Source: CAZPQK01 sp964588695 | GTDB lineage: Bacteria; Krumholzibacteriota; Krumholzibacteriia; WVZY01; JAKEHA01 | DNA: 64,000 bases | Reading direction: 5' to 3' | Assembly: GCA_964588695.1 (NCBI GenBank) | Contig: CAZPQK010000004.1 | Coordinates: forward strand, 124,001-188,000 | Shown here: in pieces, positions 51,383 through 60,317 of the stretch | Layout: each line of letters opens with the position of its first letter | Numbering within the stretch: position 1 is the first letter of the stretch | Translations under genes and position numbers: made by a program | Notes under the pieces: generated by a model | The model's input: the letters and a program-made list of their open reading frames with translations, nothing else | What the model was told of the DNA's origin: nothing | The model's database searches: none

Positions 51383-51860
51383 CGGGACGCTCGATACCGA
51401 CGTGGATTGCGACGGTGTTCATGTCCGGATAGTACTCAAAATCGGTGGCGAACTTTCGTTGGTACTGGTTTGACTTTTTAAAGAACTCTAACGCTTCGCC
51501 CCAAAGCTGCGGGGTAACTTCGTCAAGCTTACCCTGACGACGAAACACCAGGTACAGGCCCGGTTTAACCGAGATTCCGGAAACCGTATACGGTAGGTCG
51601 TCGGTCGTGGTAACGCGAACGCCAGCGGTGACGTTGTATAACCCGGTCTCATCGGTCTCGTATTCGGAGTAAACACCGTAGAATCCATTACCGCGGTCAC
51701 GGTTGGGTAGGGACTCAGGCAAGTTCTCCGAGAACAATCGGTTCCAGATGGTTTTGATTTTGGATGTGCTTGGGTTTTTTTCGTCGCTGGATCTGGTCTG
51801 GGTCTGCAGCCCGGCAACCGTGAATCCGCCGACGTTAATCAAATGTGGTTCGTGGCTCAT
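51372..51860 (-). CDS. AraC-type effector-binding (GyrI-like/Bac_rhamnosid-like) domain protein
   Basis: 162 aa from ATG at 51860. The pattern NVGGFTVAGLQTQTR, GFYGVYSEYETDETGLYNVTAGVRV, PGLYLVFRRQGKL and the C-terminal YYPDMNTVAIHVGIE matches small GyrI-like/effector-binding domains that bind drugs or small molecules. No DNA-binding domain is attached. It begins a three-gene run with the AHSA1-YfiT fusion and the TfoX protein. Confidence 0.78.
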   Translation of the reverse strand: MSHEPHLINVGGFTVAGLQTQTRSSDEKNPSTSKIKTIWNRLFSENLPESLPNRDRGNGFYGVYSEYETDETGLYNVTAGVRVTTTDDLPYTVSGISVKPGLYLVFRRQGKLDEVTPQLWGEALEFFKKSNQYQRKFATDFEYYPDMNTVAIHVGIERPDAA

Positions 51861-51989
51861 GAATACTCCATCACAAATGTCATTAACAACGCGTGTACTG
51901 GAGATTAACACAGGGAAGGGGCGGCCTCAACGGCGTCCGTGGCGGGCGCTCACGTTGGGGGATGTTGTGCGATGACAACCTTGCGCTTG

Positions 51990-52631
51990 CTACGGTTTCC
52001 AGCGGTTCTCTTGCAAACGAAACAAGGGTACCGCCACCACCGCGCCCAAGATCGGACCGGCAAAGTACAACCACACGTGCGATACGCTGGCCGTTCCCAC
52101 GATCGCCTGATGAATTGCCGGTCCCAGTCCAACCGCGGGGTTAAACACTGCTCCCGAAACTCCGCCGACTGAGAATATTCCGGCCGACACAACCAGCCCA
52201 ATCGCAAGACCGTAGTAGTTGTTACCCTTGGACTGCTCCGATACCGCGACGTGAAATATCGTGATCATCAGAAGAAACGTAAACAATACTTCGGCGGCAA
52301 AAGCAACACCGATTGGGACGTCAACTGCAGGCGTTGCCAGGAACCCCGGCAAACCCATCGCTGTTACGGTTACCGACGCCGTCAACGCGCCAAGCATCTG
52401 TGCAATGATGTAAGGAAACACGTCGGACAACGGCATGTCGCGGTTTACCGCCAGAGCGATGGTGACTGCCGGGTTGTACTGCGCTCCCGAAGTATGAAAC
52501 CCCATATGCACCAACGCCATCAGACCAACGCCAATTGCTAGCGGCGCCATAGGTGTACCGGTTGCCACCACGAGGCCAATAATGAGCACCAGAAAATACG
52601 TGCCGACAAACTCTGTCGCATACTTTGACAT
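51990..52631 (-). CDS. Aquaporin/glycerol-facilitator family (MIP) channel with an atypical filter
   Basis: 213 aa with six membrane helices and two half-helices carrying the NPA boxes (QYNPAVT about residue 51, VFNPAVGLGP about 168). The Arg that normally follows the second NPA in the ar/R filter is Val here (NPAV). No glycerol-specific insertion loops are visible. It may transport water or small neutral solutes. Upstream gap 52632-52846 holds a long hairpin at 52800-52830 (GCAGCCCG/CGGGCTGC) without a T tract. Confidence 0.85.
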   Translation of the reverse strand: MSKYATEFVGTYFLVLIIGLVVATGTPMAPLAIGVGLMALVHMGFHTSGAQYNPAVTIALAVNRDMPLSDVFPYIIAQMLGALTASVTVTAMGLPGFLATPAVDVPIGVAFAAEVLFTFLLMITIFHVAVSEQSKGNNYYGLAIGLVVSAGIFSVGGVSGAVFNPAVGLGPAIHQAIVGTASVSHVWLYFAGPILGAVVAVPLFRLQENRWKP

Positions 52632-52846
52632 TATAAACTTCGGAACCGAGAGGATTGCCGCTAGAAGTTATCTTCTTCGCCGCGTGCGAAGACATTGGTA
52701 GCCAAAAACAACCGCCGTATTCTAGCGCGGCCGGCAAGTGAAAACAACGGTTTAGCGAAAGAGCGTTGGAGAGAAAGTTTGGGGCGCGGGTATCCTCCCG
52801 CAGCCCGAGGCCGTTTGCGCCCCGGGCTGCGAAAGATTACGCGCCT

Positions 52847-54802
52847 TTAGCGGCGAAACTTTGGATAGTGTTTCGAAACCCGGCCGTCGAGCTGCGCTGC
52901 TCGCTCAACCAAGCCGATGAACTCGACCCGGTAACCGTCGGGATCAAAATCACTCGAGTCTTCGGCGATCGCAATAACCTGGTCAAAGCTACCTTCGCCG
53001 ACGTGTTCAGAGTCGCGCAACAGCATTCCGAACTCCGCCACCGCAGCAGCGAAACGAAACGACTCCGAAGCATCGTGAAAATCCGTATGGCGCCAATCAA
53101 GCTTCTGTTCGATCAAGCGACTCTTACTGGCGTTGGGCTGCTTGTAACGAAAACGTACCGTCATCAACTCGCCATTGTCGTCAAGCTGTGGTCGTTTGCG
53201 ATCCTTCAAATACGGGTTGTCCGACCCGGATGAACCGATACCCCTCCGCGGAACAATCTCGTAGAGCGCCGTGACCGAATGTCCGGCACCAATGTCGCCG
53301 GCGTCTTTACGATCGTTGTTGAAATCACGGGCAGCCAGCACTCGGTTCTCGTATCCAATCAACCGGTACGCTTCCACGTAGGCCGGGTTGAATGCTACTT
53401 GAATCTTCACGTCTTTCGCGATGGTTTGCAGCGTGCCGCCAAGCTGCGAAACCATTACACGTCGCGCCTCCAGTGGACTGTCGATGTAGGCGTAGTGACC
53501 GTTTCCTTTATTCGCCAGTTTCTTCATTTTGCTGTCTTTGAGGTTTCCGGTACCAAACCCCAGCACCGTCAGGAACACGCCCGACTTGCGTTTGGTTTCA
53601 ATCAGGCGCACCAATTCGCCGTCGCTGGAAACACCAACATTAAAGTCGCCATCGGTGGCGAGAATAACCCTATTGTTTCCGCGACGCTTGAAGTTGTCCT
53701 GAGCAAGTCGATAGGCAAGCTTGATTCCGGCGCCCCCTGCGGTACTGCCGCCGGCCGAAAGCTGATTAATCGCACGAAGAATTGTCGTCTTGTCGGCACC
53801 GGAAGTGGGCGGCAACACCAGGCCTGCCGCGCCGGCGTAGACCACAATCGACACCGTGTCCTCTTCGCGAAGTTCACGCGTCGCCATGCGAAACGCCTTC
53901 TTAAGCAGCGGGAGTTTGTCGCGCGAGTTCATGGAACCAGAGACATCGATCAGAAACACCAGGTTGCTGGGCGGCAAGTCTTCAATTTCCAAACGCTCGC
54001 CTTGCACACCAATATGCACAAGCTGATTTCCCGGACTCCACGGCGATTCTGCAACCTCCGTCACAATACTAAAGGGATGGTTTCCGCGCGGACTTGGGTA
54101 GTTGTAGTCGAAGTAGTTGATCAACTCTTCGACTCGAACCGCATCAACCGGCGGCAACGAACCATCGGTCAAAAACCGCCGCGTGTTTGCGTACGAAGCA
54201 GCGTCAACGTCGACGCCAAAAGTCGAAACCGGCTTGTCGTAGACCGTGTAGAAGTTGTTCTCGTTAATGTGGTCGTATTGTTCGCCACCCGCGTACGTGC
54301 GGTCGGAATCCACGGCGTAGAGTCCGACAGAATGGTCGTTGTACAACGATCGAACACGACCCCACCCACGGGCCTTGTCACTTGCCTCGTCTGTTCGCAC
54401 AACCGGCTGAGGGCGACTTGTCAGTTCCTTCTCCTCAGGGGTCGCCGTGCTTGGCGAATCAAGTAATGCGTCACCCGTGACGGTGAGTTGCAACGTTACC
54501 GTCGAACTATTCTTCGCAACATTGATATCTCTAGCAACGCGCCCGACTGCTGTCGACGTAACGACCAGTTGGTATGAACCGGGTGAAATGCCTTGTAAGC
54601 GAAAGTAACCTTTAGTGTCTGTCGTTGTGCGGTGGTCGGTCCCTTTTAGTTGAACCAACGCGTTGACGACCGGCTGCCCGGCGGCGTTAAGCACTGTTCC
54701 CTCCACCACGGAGCCGGACTCGGCTTTAACCAAAGCTCCGGCCGCTAGCGCCACTGTTACGATAAGCACCGTGGCAAGTTGTATGAGTTTTCTGGACATC
54801 AC
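52847..54802 (-). CDS. Von Willebrand factor A domain protein (YfbK-like) with carboxypeptidase-regulatory-like N-terminus
   Basis: 651 aa. Signal peptide, then a carboxypeptidase-regulatory-like beta domain (about 30-105, GTVLNAAGQPVVNALVQL). A linker leads to YDHINENNFYTVYDKPVST, which is typical of the YfbK family, and then the VWA domain with MIDAS VFLIDVSGSMNSRDKL (about 270-285), TDGDFNVGVS and a C-terminal DUF3520-type region (PYLKDRKRPQLDDNGE). It probably mediates metal-dependent adhesion or complex assembly outside the cell. Single gene with 174 bp to the next. Confidence 0.88.
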   Translation of the reverse strand: MMSRKLIQLATVLIVTVALAAGALVKAESGSVVEGTVLNAAGQPVVNALVQLKGTDHRTTTDTKGYFRLQGISPGSYQLVVTSTAVGRVARDINVAKNSSTVTLQLTVTGDALLDSPSTATPEEKELTSRPQPVVRTDEASDKARGWGRVRSLYNDHSVGLYAVDSDRTYAGGEQYDHINENNFYTVYDKPVSTFGVDVDAASYANTRRFLTDGSLPPVDAVRVEELINYFDYNYPSPRGNHPFSIVTEVAESPWSPGNQLVHIGVQGERLEIEDLPPSNLVFLIDVSGSMNSRDKLPLLKKAFRMATRELREEDTVSIVVYAGAAGLVLPPTSGADKTTILRAINQLSAGGSTAGGAGIKLAYRLAQDNFKRRGNNRVILATDGDFNVGVSSDGELVRLIETKRKSGVFLTVLGFGTGNLKDSKMKKLANKGNGHYAYIDSPLEARRVMVSQLGGTLQTIAKDVKIQVAFNPAYVEAYRLIGYENRVLAARDFNNDRKDAGDIGAGHSVTALYEIVPRRGIGSSGSDNPYLKDRKRPQLDDNGELMTVRFRYKQPNASKSRLIEQKLDWRHTDFHDASESFRFAAAVAEFGMLLRDSEHVGEGSFDQVIAIAEDSSDFDPDGYRVEFIGLVERAAQLDGRVSKHYPKFRR

Positions 54803-54900
54803 TAATCCTCCTAAAATCCCAGGGGAACCTTTCTGGTTAATACAACGTTCTGATGATGTAAACAGTTCCCGAAAGGGCGGAGAAACTAAGGCAGGATGGT

Positions 54901-54972
54901 TACTGTTGGCGTGGCGGCACCCTCATCCAGATCGGCGCGCCTAGGGCGCCGAAGCTCGTCGCGCCAACAGTA
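54901..54972. repeat. Nested inverted repeat between a methyltransferase and a VWA gene
   Basis: Outer 11-bp perfect arms TACTGTTGGCG/CGCCAACAGTA (54901-54911, 54962-54972) enclose an inner hairpin CGGCGC/GCGCCG (54933-54938, 54946-54951). It starts five bases downstream of the methyltransferase stop and could act as a transcript 3' hairpin or a REP-like repeat; a second copy was not found in this window. Confidence 0.45.
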
Positions 54973-54977
54973 GTCGT

Positions 54978-55736
54978 CTAAGGTTTAACCCCGGTGGCGT
55001 ACGTTAGTGCCCACGGCAGCGAGCATTTATTGGCACGAAGGGAAACGGAAAGGTGTTCGGCAATTGCGTTGGCGACGTCGGCAGGCGTGGCTTGGGTCAT
55101 GCCAAACAACGTTCGGCAATACGCCACCATGGTGGCCGCATCGGTGAACTCCCAATTAAACTCAACGTGCTTTTCGGCAACGTCAACAAAACCAACCGCG
55201 CGTAAGGTTTCGCGCATCTCGCCGCGACGAACGAATATTCCGCAATGGCCGGTCTCGGTAAATTCGTCTACCGGCCCATTCAAGAACAACGCTTGCGGAG
55301 TCGAATCCAGCACGTCGCCCACTGCAATCATTCCCCCAGATTTCAGGGTGCGAAAGGCTTCGGCGAAGAAGTCGCGTTTGCTGTTCAGGTGATGAAGGCC
55401 AGCGAGGCTTGCGACCCGATCAATACTGTCGTTGGCGACGGGAATCCGGCCGAGACTGGCAACGACACCATTAAGAGACGGCGCGATGCCGCGCGCAAAA
55501 ACCGAAGAGGGCTCGACGCACAGGATGTTTTCGGTCGGGTGCCCACGATCGAGAAGGCCGTCGGCCAGGTATCCGCCACCCGCCGGGGCGTCGATCACCA
55601 GATGGTGTGATTCCAGCAGCAGAAGTTCCACGAGGATACTTCGCTCGTGTTTGCGTGCATCAATCGCGATCCTACTGGCTTCGTTGTAGTGATCGCCGCG
55701 GGTATTAAATGTGGATTCGTAGTCCGATGGATTCAT
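54978..55736 (-). CDS. SAM-dependent class I methyltransferase
   Basis: 252 aa from ATG at 55736 (the ORF continues upstream but lacks a sensible start). Rossmann motif I VIDAPAGGGYLADGLLDRG, acidic motif II VEPSS, then DSIDRVASLAGLHHL and an LKSGGMIAVGDVLDS strand. Small-molecule rather than RNA or DNA target is likely, unknown which. No ribosome site visible; lies 70 bp after the hotdog thioesterase. Confidence 0.75.
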   Translation of the reverse strand: MNPSDYESTFNTRGDHYNEASRIAIDARKHERSILVELLLLESHHLVIDAPAGGGYLADGLLDRGHPTENILCVEPSSVFARGIAPSLNGVVASLGRIPVANDSIDRVASLAGLHHLNSKRDFFAEAFRTLKSGGMIAVGDVLDSTPQALFLNGPVDEFTETGHCGIFVRRGEMRETLRAVGFVDVAEKHVEFNWEFTDAATMVAYCRTLFGMTQATPADVANAIAEHLSVSLRANKCSLPWALTYATGVKP

Positions 55737-55806
55737 CGCGTTAGGATATGCAAAGTTGATACCGTCGCGATATTCTTCGTGCGTCCCAACCGCTACGCAA
55801 CATGGC

Positions 55807-56328
55807 CTACGGTTTCGTATCGCCCTTTGCGTCGAGCAATGTTTGCCAACCGCTGGGGAGTTCGCTAATCCCCACGAGTGCCTTAAAGCGTTCAACCTCC
55901 AGGGGAACATTGGCAAACGACCCCTCAGCGTACACTGTACCGCTTTCTGATCTGGCAGTTACCGCAATCTCCATGGGGCGCCACTCGCCCTTCTCATTGA
56001 CAATTGACGACTCGAGTTGGATCACACCCGAGGCCGGCATCGGGCTTCGGTAGGTGATCGTCGCTGTGCCCAGGATCCAGATGGCGCGTTCATCACGCAA
56101 GATTGTCGACGTCCACGCGCACAAACAATCCATAGCGGTGTACAACGCGCCGCCGTGGGTAATCCCGGGAAACCCGGTCGTGTGTTCGTTGGGACGAAGT
56201 TCCGCGCGAAGTTTTCGCGAATCGTTGTCATGATGATAAACGGCTATCTTTAGACCGTGCGGATTCTCATGGCCGCATCCAAAACACGAGTTGTGTTCCA
56301 AGTGAGCGATGTTAATTGGTTGTTGCAT
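55807..56328 (-). CDS. PaaI-type hotdog-fold thioesterase
   Basis: 173 aa from ATG at 56328 (AGGGG five bases upstream; an adjacent TTG would add one residue). The N-terminal Cys pair (CFGCGHENPHGLKI) is typical of a subset of PaaI-like enzymes, then the hotdog helix with GITHGGALYTAMDCLCAW and the strand TITYRSPMPASGVI. Hydrolyses CoA thioesters of aryl or short acyl groups. Stands between mliC-like and methyltransferase genes on the same strand. Confidence 0.85.
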   Translation of the reverse strand: MQQPINIAHLEHNSCFGCGHENPHGLKIAVYHHDNDSRKLRAELRPNEHTTGFPGITHGGALYTAMDCLCAWTSTILRDERAIWILGTATITYRSPMPASGVIQLESSIVNEKGEWRPMEIAVTARSESGTVYAEGSFANVPLEVERFKALVGISELPSGWQTLLDAKGDTKP

Positions 56329-56352
56329 CAAACCCCTTCGGTTAGTGGACAG

Positions 56353-56667
56353 TTATCGTTCCCACAACATGCACCCGTCCTGAACGACGTTGCCATCAAT
56401 TTCCAAAAAAGCTTCGTTGCCGCGAATCCAAAACACAACGTGGCCATCGGTGTAGCGTACACCTTCCGCGCCGGTGGTTCTGGCCAGGGTAACCTCAGTA
56501 TCCTTGGAGATCACTACTCGCACCTGTTCTCCGCTTTCCGTTCGCTCTACGCGAAGCTCGAAACCGTCGGGACAACGATAGGTCGCCGCGGGCTCGGGTC
56601 CGGAACACGCCAGGTTCCCGGCAGCCACAACGAGCAGCGCCCAAAGGGTCACCCGGCTGAGGTTCAT
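56353..56667 (-). CDS. MliC-like lysozyme-inhibitor lipoprotein
   Basis: 104 aa from ATG at 56667 (a GTG at 56685 is possible). Signal peptide with lipobox NLAC (Cys about 20). The mature domain (TYRCPDGFELRV, then GVRYTDGHVVFWIRGNEAFLEI and a Cys near the end) has the MliC pattern, including two Cys that can pair and the GxRYxxG and WIRGxEA blocks that contact the lysozyme active site. Such lipoproteins protect the wall from c-type lysozymes. Divergent from a PhoB-like regulator. Confidence 0.75.
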   Translation of the reverse strand: MNLSRVTLWALLVVAAGNLACSGPEPAATYRCPDGFELRVERTESGEQVRVVISKDTEVTLARTTGAEGVRYTDGHVVFWIRGNEAFLEIDGNVVQDGCMLWER

Positions 56668-56718
56668 TCGTCGATCAAGTCTCACTCGTTAATAATTCCA
56701 CCGCCGGGACCGCGTAGA

Positions 56719-56793
56719 CGCGAGCATGAGTGTCACGCTCGCGCCCGCACCCTTGTCCCACCGATTTGCTCCGCAAATGCCCGCTTTCGCGGG
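56719..56793. other. Three tandem hairpins in the divergent spacer
   Basis: CGCGAGC/GCTCGCG (56719-56743), ATTTGC/GCAAAT (56764-56778) and CCCGC/GCGGG (56780-56793) are perfect inverted repeats in tandem. No long T tract follows the third. They lie between mliC-like and phoB-like, so they may fold as DNA or in a leader RNA. Confidence 0.4.
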
Positions 56794-56870
56794 TTTGCTA
56801 AGCCAAATAATGAGTAGGTTTTACTTAATGTTAATCCAATCCTCACAAAACTTCTTTATAAAGTGGGGAC

Positions 56871-57584
56871 ATGGAAACAACACGAAAGCAAGCTGTGAAG
56901 ACCGAAAAAATCGTCATTATTGAGGATGAGTCTGACATTCTGGAAGTGATCGCCTACAACCTCCGTCGTGAGGGGTATGAGGTGGTCGAAAGCCAGAGCG
57001 GTGAGGACGGCCTCGATAAGGTCATTTCCTCGGCGCCACAGTTGGTCATTCTCGACTTGATGCTGCCGGAAATCGACGGCATTGAGATCTGCCGCAAACT
57101 AAAGTCCGATCCGCTTACCGCCGGAATCCCGGTAATCATGGTAACCGCGAAGGGCGAAGAGAGCGACATCGTTTTGGGTTTGGGGGTTGGCGCCGACGAC
57201 TACGTCACCAAACCGTTCAGCCCTAAGGAACTGCTAGCGCGCGTGCGAGCAGTGCTCCGGCGCGGCCCGTCGCTGACCGACCGCGGTGGACAGGACGTGA
57301 TTTCCCGTGAGGGTATATCGATCGACATTCGCCGACACGAGGTTACCGTCGACGGCGATGCCGTTCCGTTTACCGCAACAGAGATGCGACTGCTTCACTT
57401 TCTGGCTTCGCATGCCGGTCGGGTTTTCTCACGCGACCAGTTGCTGACCAGAGTTATCGGCGAAAACGCCGTTGTTATCGACCGCAATATCGACGTTCAC
57501 GTTCGCGCAATTCGGAAGAAGCTGGGCGACCACCGCGACCTGGTGCAAACCATTCGCGGGGTCGGATACCGCTTTCGCGACTAG
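56871..57584 (+). CDS. PhoB/OmpR-family response regulator
   Basis: 237 aa. Receiver with phosphoacceptor in LVILDLMLPEIDG, acidic IIEDESD, Thr in MVTAKGEES and Lys in VTKPFSPKEL; winged-helix domain with FTATEMRLLHFLASHAGRVFSR and RNIDVHVRAIRKKLG, typical of PhoB. The upstream spacer has a TTAATGTTAATCC repeat that may be an autoregulatory site. No histidine kinase gene is adjacent (the next gene is on the other strand), so it is an orphan here. Stop is one base from nitrilase. Confidence 0.93.
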   Translation: METTRKQAVKTEKIVIIEDESDILEVIAYNLRREGYEVVESQSGEDGLDKVISSAPQLVILDLMLPEIDGIEICRKLKSDPLTAGIPVIMVTAKGEESDIVLGLGVGADDYVTKPFSPKELLARVRAVLRRGPSLTDRGGQDVISREGISIDIRRHEVTVDGDAVPFTATEMRLLHFLASHAGRVFSRDQLLTRVIGENAVVIDRNIDVHVRAIRKKLGDHRDLVQTIRGVGYRFRD

Positions 57585-57585
57585 G

Positions 57586-58602
57586 TCACGACTCCAGATC
57601 CGACCGCTCCCCTTGACCGGTAGACGCTTCGTCTTGAAACTCTGCCGTTGACTGTCGCGTGCGATCCACAGTCAGGCGAGTTACATCCGGCCGGGAGTAG
57701 TGGCCAGCGGCATTGAAAGAGTGACGCGCTTCCAACACGCGCGCGTGATCGATAGTGGCTGTTATCAGCTGCTCGCTGCCCACTTGTGGTTCCACTACCC
57801 ATTCACCGTCGGGCCCCGCAATACAAGACCCTCCGTCCGCCCAAACATCCTTGTCGCCCGCACCCGATCCCAGCGACCCAAGACCACCAGCCAGTATCTG
57901 GTCGCGATGGGGAGTCTCATCGGGTACGTCAGCGCTGGTGAATACCGACGATGCCGACAACACAAACGACCGGGACTCCTTGGCAATATACCGCGTGATG
58001 TCGTAAGTGTTGCGCTGGCTACCCGGCCACACCGCCACGTGCAAGTCTTCTCCCTGCGCGTAAAGTGCCGCACGCGGAAGCGGCATCCAGTTTTCCCAGC
58101 AATTCAATCCGCCGGCGGTAAAGTCACCGATGCGATGAGTACGCAGTCCGTGCCCGTCACCGACGGCCCACACCAGGCGCTCTTCATGGGTGGGCATTAA
58201 CTTACGCTGCGTCGACGCGATGTCTCCGTCGCGGTTAATAAACGCCAGCGTCGCGTAGGTACTGCTCCCGCGGTTGCGGACTCGCTCGATACACCCCAGG
58301 TAAACCGCGATCCCACCCCGACGAGCCGCCCGGCATACCACATCCAGATCGCCGCCCTCGATGTCGACGGCGTTCTCGACGTACTGGCGGTAAAGTGACT
58401 TTTGTATAGGGGATTCAAAGCGCGCCCCATCGGTTCGCTCCACCCAAAAGGGATAACCGGGGACGAGTGCTTCGGCGAACGCTACAAGTTGACAATTATT
58501 TTCGGCTGCTTTGTCAACCCAGGCAACAACTTTGTCAAGGGTCTTATTCCGCGATAGCCAAACCGGTGTGATTTGGGCGATTGCAACATTTAACTCGGAC
58601 AT
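57586..58602 (-). CDS. Nitrilase/carbon-nitrogen hydrolase
   Basis: 338 aa cytoplasmic enzyme. Catalytic triad Glu in LVAFAEALVPGYP, Lys in RKLMPTHEERLVW and Cys in GGLNCWENWMP, as in true nitrilases (CWEN). Length and the WPGSQ/DITRYIA segments also fit nitrile or cyanide hydrolases. It turns organic nitriles or amides into acids. Sits next to the histidine-degradation genes but no known step there needs it; functional link is unclear. Confidence 0.9.
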   Translation of the reverse strand: MSELNVAIAQITPVWLSRNKTLDKVVAWVDKAAENNCQLVAFAEALVPGYPFWVERTDGARFESPIQKSLYRQYVENAVDIEGGDLDVVCRAARRGGIAVYLGCIERVRNRGSSTYATLAFINRDGDIASTQRKLMPTHEERLVWAVGDGHGLRTHRIGDFTAGGLNCWENWMPLPRAALYAQGEDLHVAVWPGSQRNTYDITRYIAKESRSFVLSASSVFTSADVPDETPHRDQILAGGLGSLGSGAGDKDVWADGGSCIAGPDGEWVVEPQVGSEQLITATIDHARVLEARHSFNAAGHYSRPDVTRLTVDRTRQSTAEFQDEASTGQGERSDLES

Positions 58603-58686
58603 GTGGGTGACTTACCCCAGGTCGTTAGAGTGGTGCTTGGTTGACAAAAGGCGAATAAACTAGGCCGTGTTGTCGGGCCAGGTTGA

Positions 58687-60216
58687 CTAAGGAGCCACCA
58701 GATACGCGTGGGAAAACTCACCGAAGCGCCGGGTTTCGATTTCATTTGCCACCGCGTCTATATCCGGCTTGAAGTACCGATCGTGGTCCCACTTTGCCGC
58801 CACCGCGCGGATGGTGGCGTGGGCCTGCTCGAGATCCGGGGTCGTTCTTAGCGGTCTGCGCAGGTCGATGCCCTGGGCCGCCGCCAGCAGTTCGACCGCG
58901 ACTATCCGTCGGGTGTTGTCGTTCATGTTTCCCAGACGCCGGGCCGCAAAAGTAGCCATGCTGACATGGTCTTCCTGATTGGCGGACGTGGGCAGGCTAT
59001 CGACACTTGCCGGATGTGCGAGCGATTTGTTTTCGCTCGCGAGCGCCGCCGCAGTGACGTGGGCAATCATGAAACCAGAGTTAACACCGGGATCTTCCAC
59101 CAAGAACGCAGGGAGCTGGCTCAGCCCAGAGTCGATCAACATAGCCGTGCGTCGTTCAGAAAGCGCGCCGATTTCCGCAATCGCCAGCGCCAGATTGTCT
59201 GCCGCCATCGCAACTGGCTCGGCGTGAAAGTTTCCGCCCGAAACCACACCAACCGACGCTTCGAACACTAGCGGGTTGTCGGTAACGCCATTCGCTTCGC
59301 GCACCAGAACCCCGGCAGCAAACCGCATTTGATCGAGAACCGCGCCCATTACCTGGGGTTGGCAACGCAAGCAGTACGGGTCCTGCACCTTGCTGCACTC
59401 ACGGTGCGAATCGCTAATCTCGCTGTCGTCCAGAAGCGCCCGGTAAAGTCTGGCCGCTTCGATCTGTCCGTGCTGACCGCGTACTTCGTGAATGTCAGCC
59501 AGGAAAGGACTATGGCTACTGAGGCTGGCTTCGACGCTGAGACTGCCGGCGATCAACGCGGCGTCAAAACTCTTCTCCGCCTCGAACAACCCGACCAATG
59601 CGAGCGCGGTAGATACCTGGGTTCCGTTGAGTAAGGCGAGGCCTTCTTTGGCCTCCAGCACAACCGGCTCCAACCCTACCCTGGCCAGCGCTTCACGAGC
59701 CGACATTGGTTCGCCAGCTACCCGCACTTCACCTTCCCCAATCATCGCCAGCGCCATATGCGCCAGCGGCGCGAGGTCGCCCGACGCGCCAACCGATCCC
59801 TGACCGGGAATTGCCGGGTAAACTTCGGCCGAAATCAATGCCAGAAGGTGTTCGACCACTTCGCGGCGAATTCCGGAGTAACCCTGCATTAGCGAGAACA
59901 CCTTAGTCACCATAATCAGACGAACGGTCGCGTCACTCAGCCACTCGCCCACACCGGTGGCGTGTGACAAAACCAGGTTGCGCTGCAACTCCTGAAGCTG
60001 GTCGCGCCCAATTGTGGTTTGAGCCAGTCGCCCGAAGCCGGTGTTTATGCCGTACACGGTTGCGCCGCTCTCGATGGTATCGACGACACGTTGTCTGGAA
60101 GCCTCAACAGCCTTCCAGGTCTCGGTAGACACACCGACTTCGACCGGGCCACGATACACTTCGCGCAAATCGCCAAGCTGGAGTTGGCCCGGCGCACAAT
60201 CTAGTTTAAACGCCAC
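58687..60216 (-). CDS. hutH: Histidine ammonia-lyase
   Basis: 509 aa from GTG at 60216, preceded by GGAGAG. The autocatalytic MIO triad is in GASGDLAPLAHMALAM (Ala-Ser-Gly about 142-144), with GINTGFGRLAQTTI upstream and the QDPYCLRCQPQVMG block characteristic of HutH. Deaminates histidine to urocanate. Divergent from hutI-hutU across a 101-bp promoter region. Standard length. Confidence 0.96.
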   Translation of the reverse strand: MAFKLDCAPGQLQLGDLREVYRGPVEVGVSTETWKAVEASRQRVVDTIESGATVYGINTGFGRLAQTTIGRDQLQELQRNLVLSHATGVGEWLSDATVRLIMVTKVFSLMQGYSGIRREVVEHLLALISAEVYPAIPGQGSVGASGDLAPLAHMALAMIGEGEVRVAGEPMSAREALARVGLEPVVLEAKEGLALLNGTQVSTALALVGLFEAEKSFDAALIAGSLSVEASLSSHSPFLADIHEVRGQHGQIEAARLYRALLDDSEISDSHRECSKVQDPYCLRCQPQVMGAVLDQMRFAAGVLVREANGVTDNPLVFEASVGVVSGGNFHAEPVAMAADNLALAIAEIGALSERRTAMLIDSGLSQLPAFLVEDPGVNSGFMIAHVTAAALASENKSLAHPASVDSLPTSANQEDHVSMATFAARRLGNMNDNTRRIVAVELLAAAQGIDLRRPLRTTPDLEQAHATIRAVAAKWDHDRYFKPDIDAVANEIETRRFGEFSHAYLVAP

Positions 60217-60256
60217 GTTTGCTCTCCATTGCGAACGTTGATTTCGATAACGTCGC

Positions 60257-60286
60257 AGTATACCATAGTTTCAAAGCGGCATCGAA
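60257..60286 (-). promoter_or_regulatory. Candidate hutH promoter
   Basis: Minus-strand TATACT (60262-60257) with TTCGAT (60286-60281) 18 bases upstream. The 60217-60317 spacer is shared with divergent hutI, so a common regulator could act here. Confidence 0.45.
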
Positions 60287-60317
60287 GCCGCGCGGGCACC
60301 AACAACTCACGAGATAC

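Noticed and set aside
52800..52830. Hairpin GCAGCCCG/CGGGCTGC after the VWA gene as a terminator
   Set aside because: No T tract on either strand; noted only as a hairpin under the aquaporin entry.
53279..54466. 395-codon open frame on the plus strand inside the VWA-protein gene
   Set aside because: It is the antisense of a well-supported gene with MIDAS motif; its translation is low-complexity Arg/His/Val-rich, has no ribosome site and no domain.
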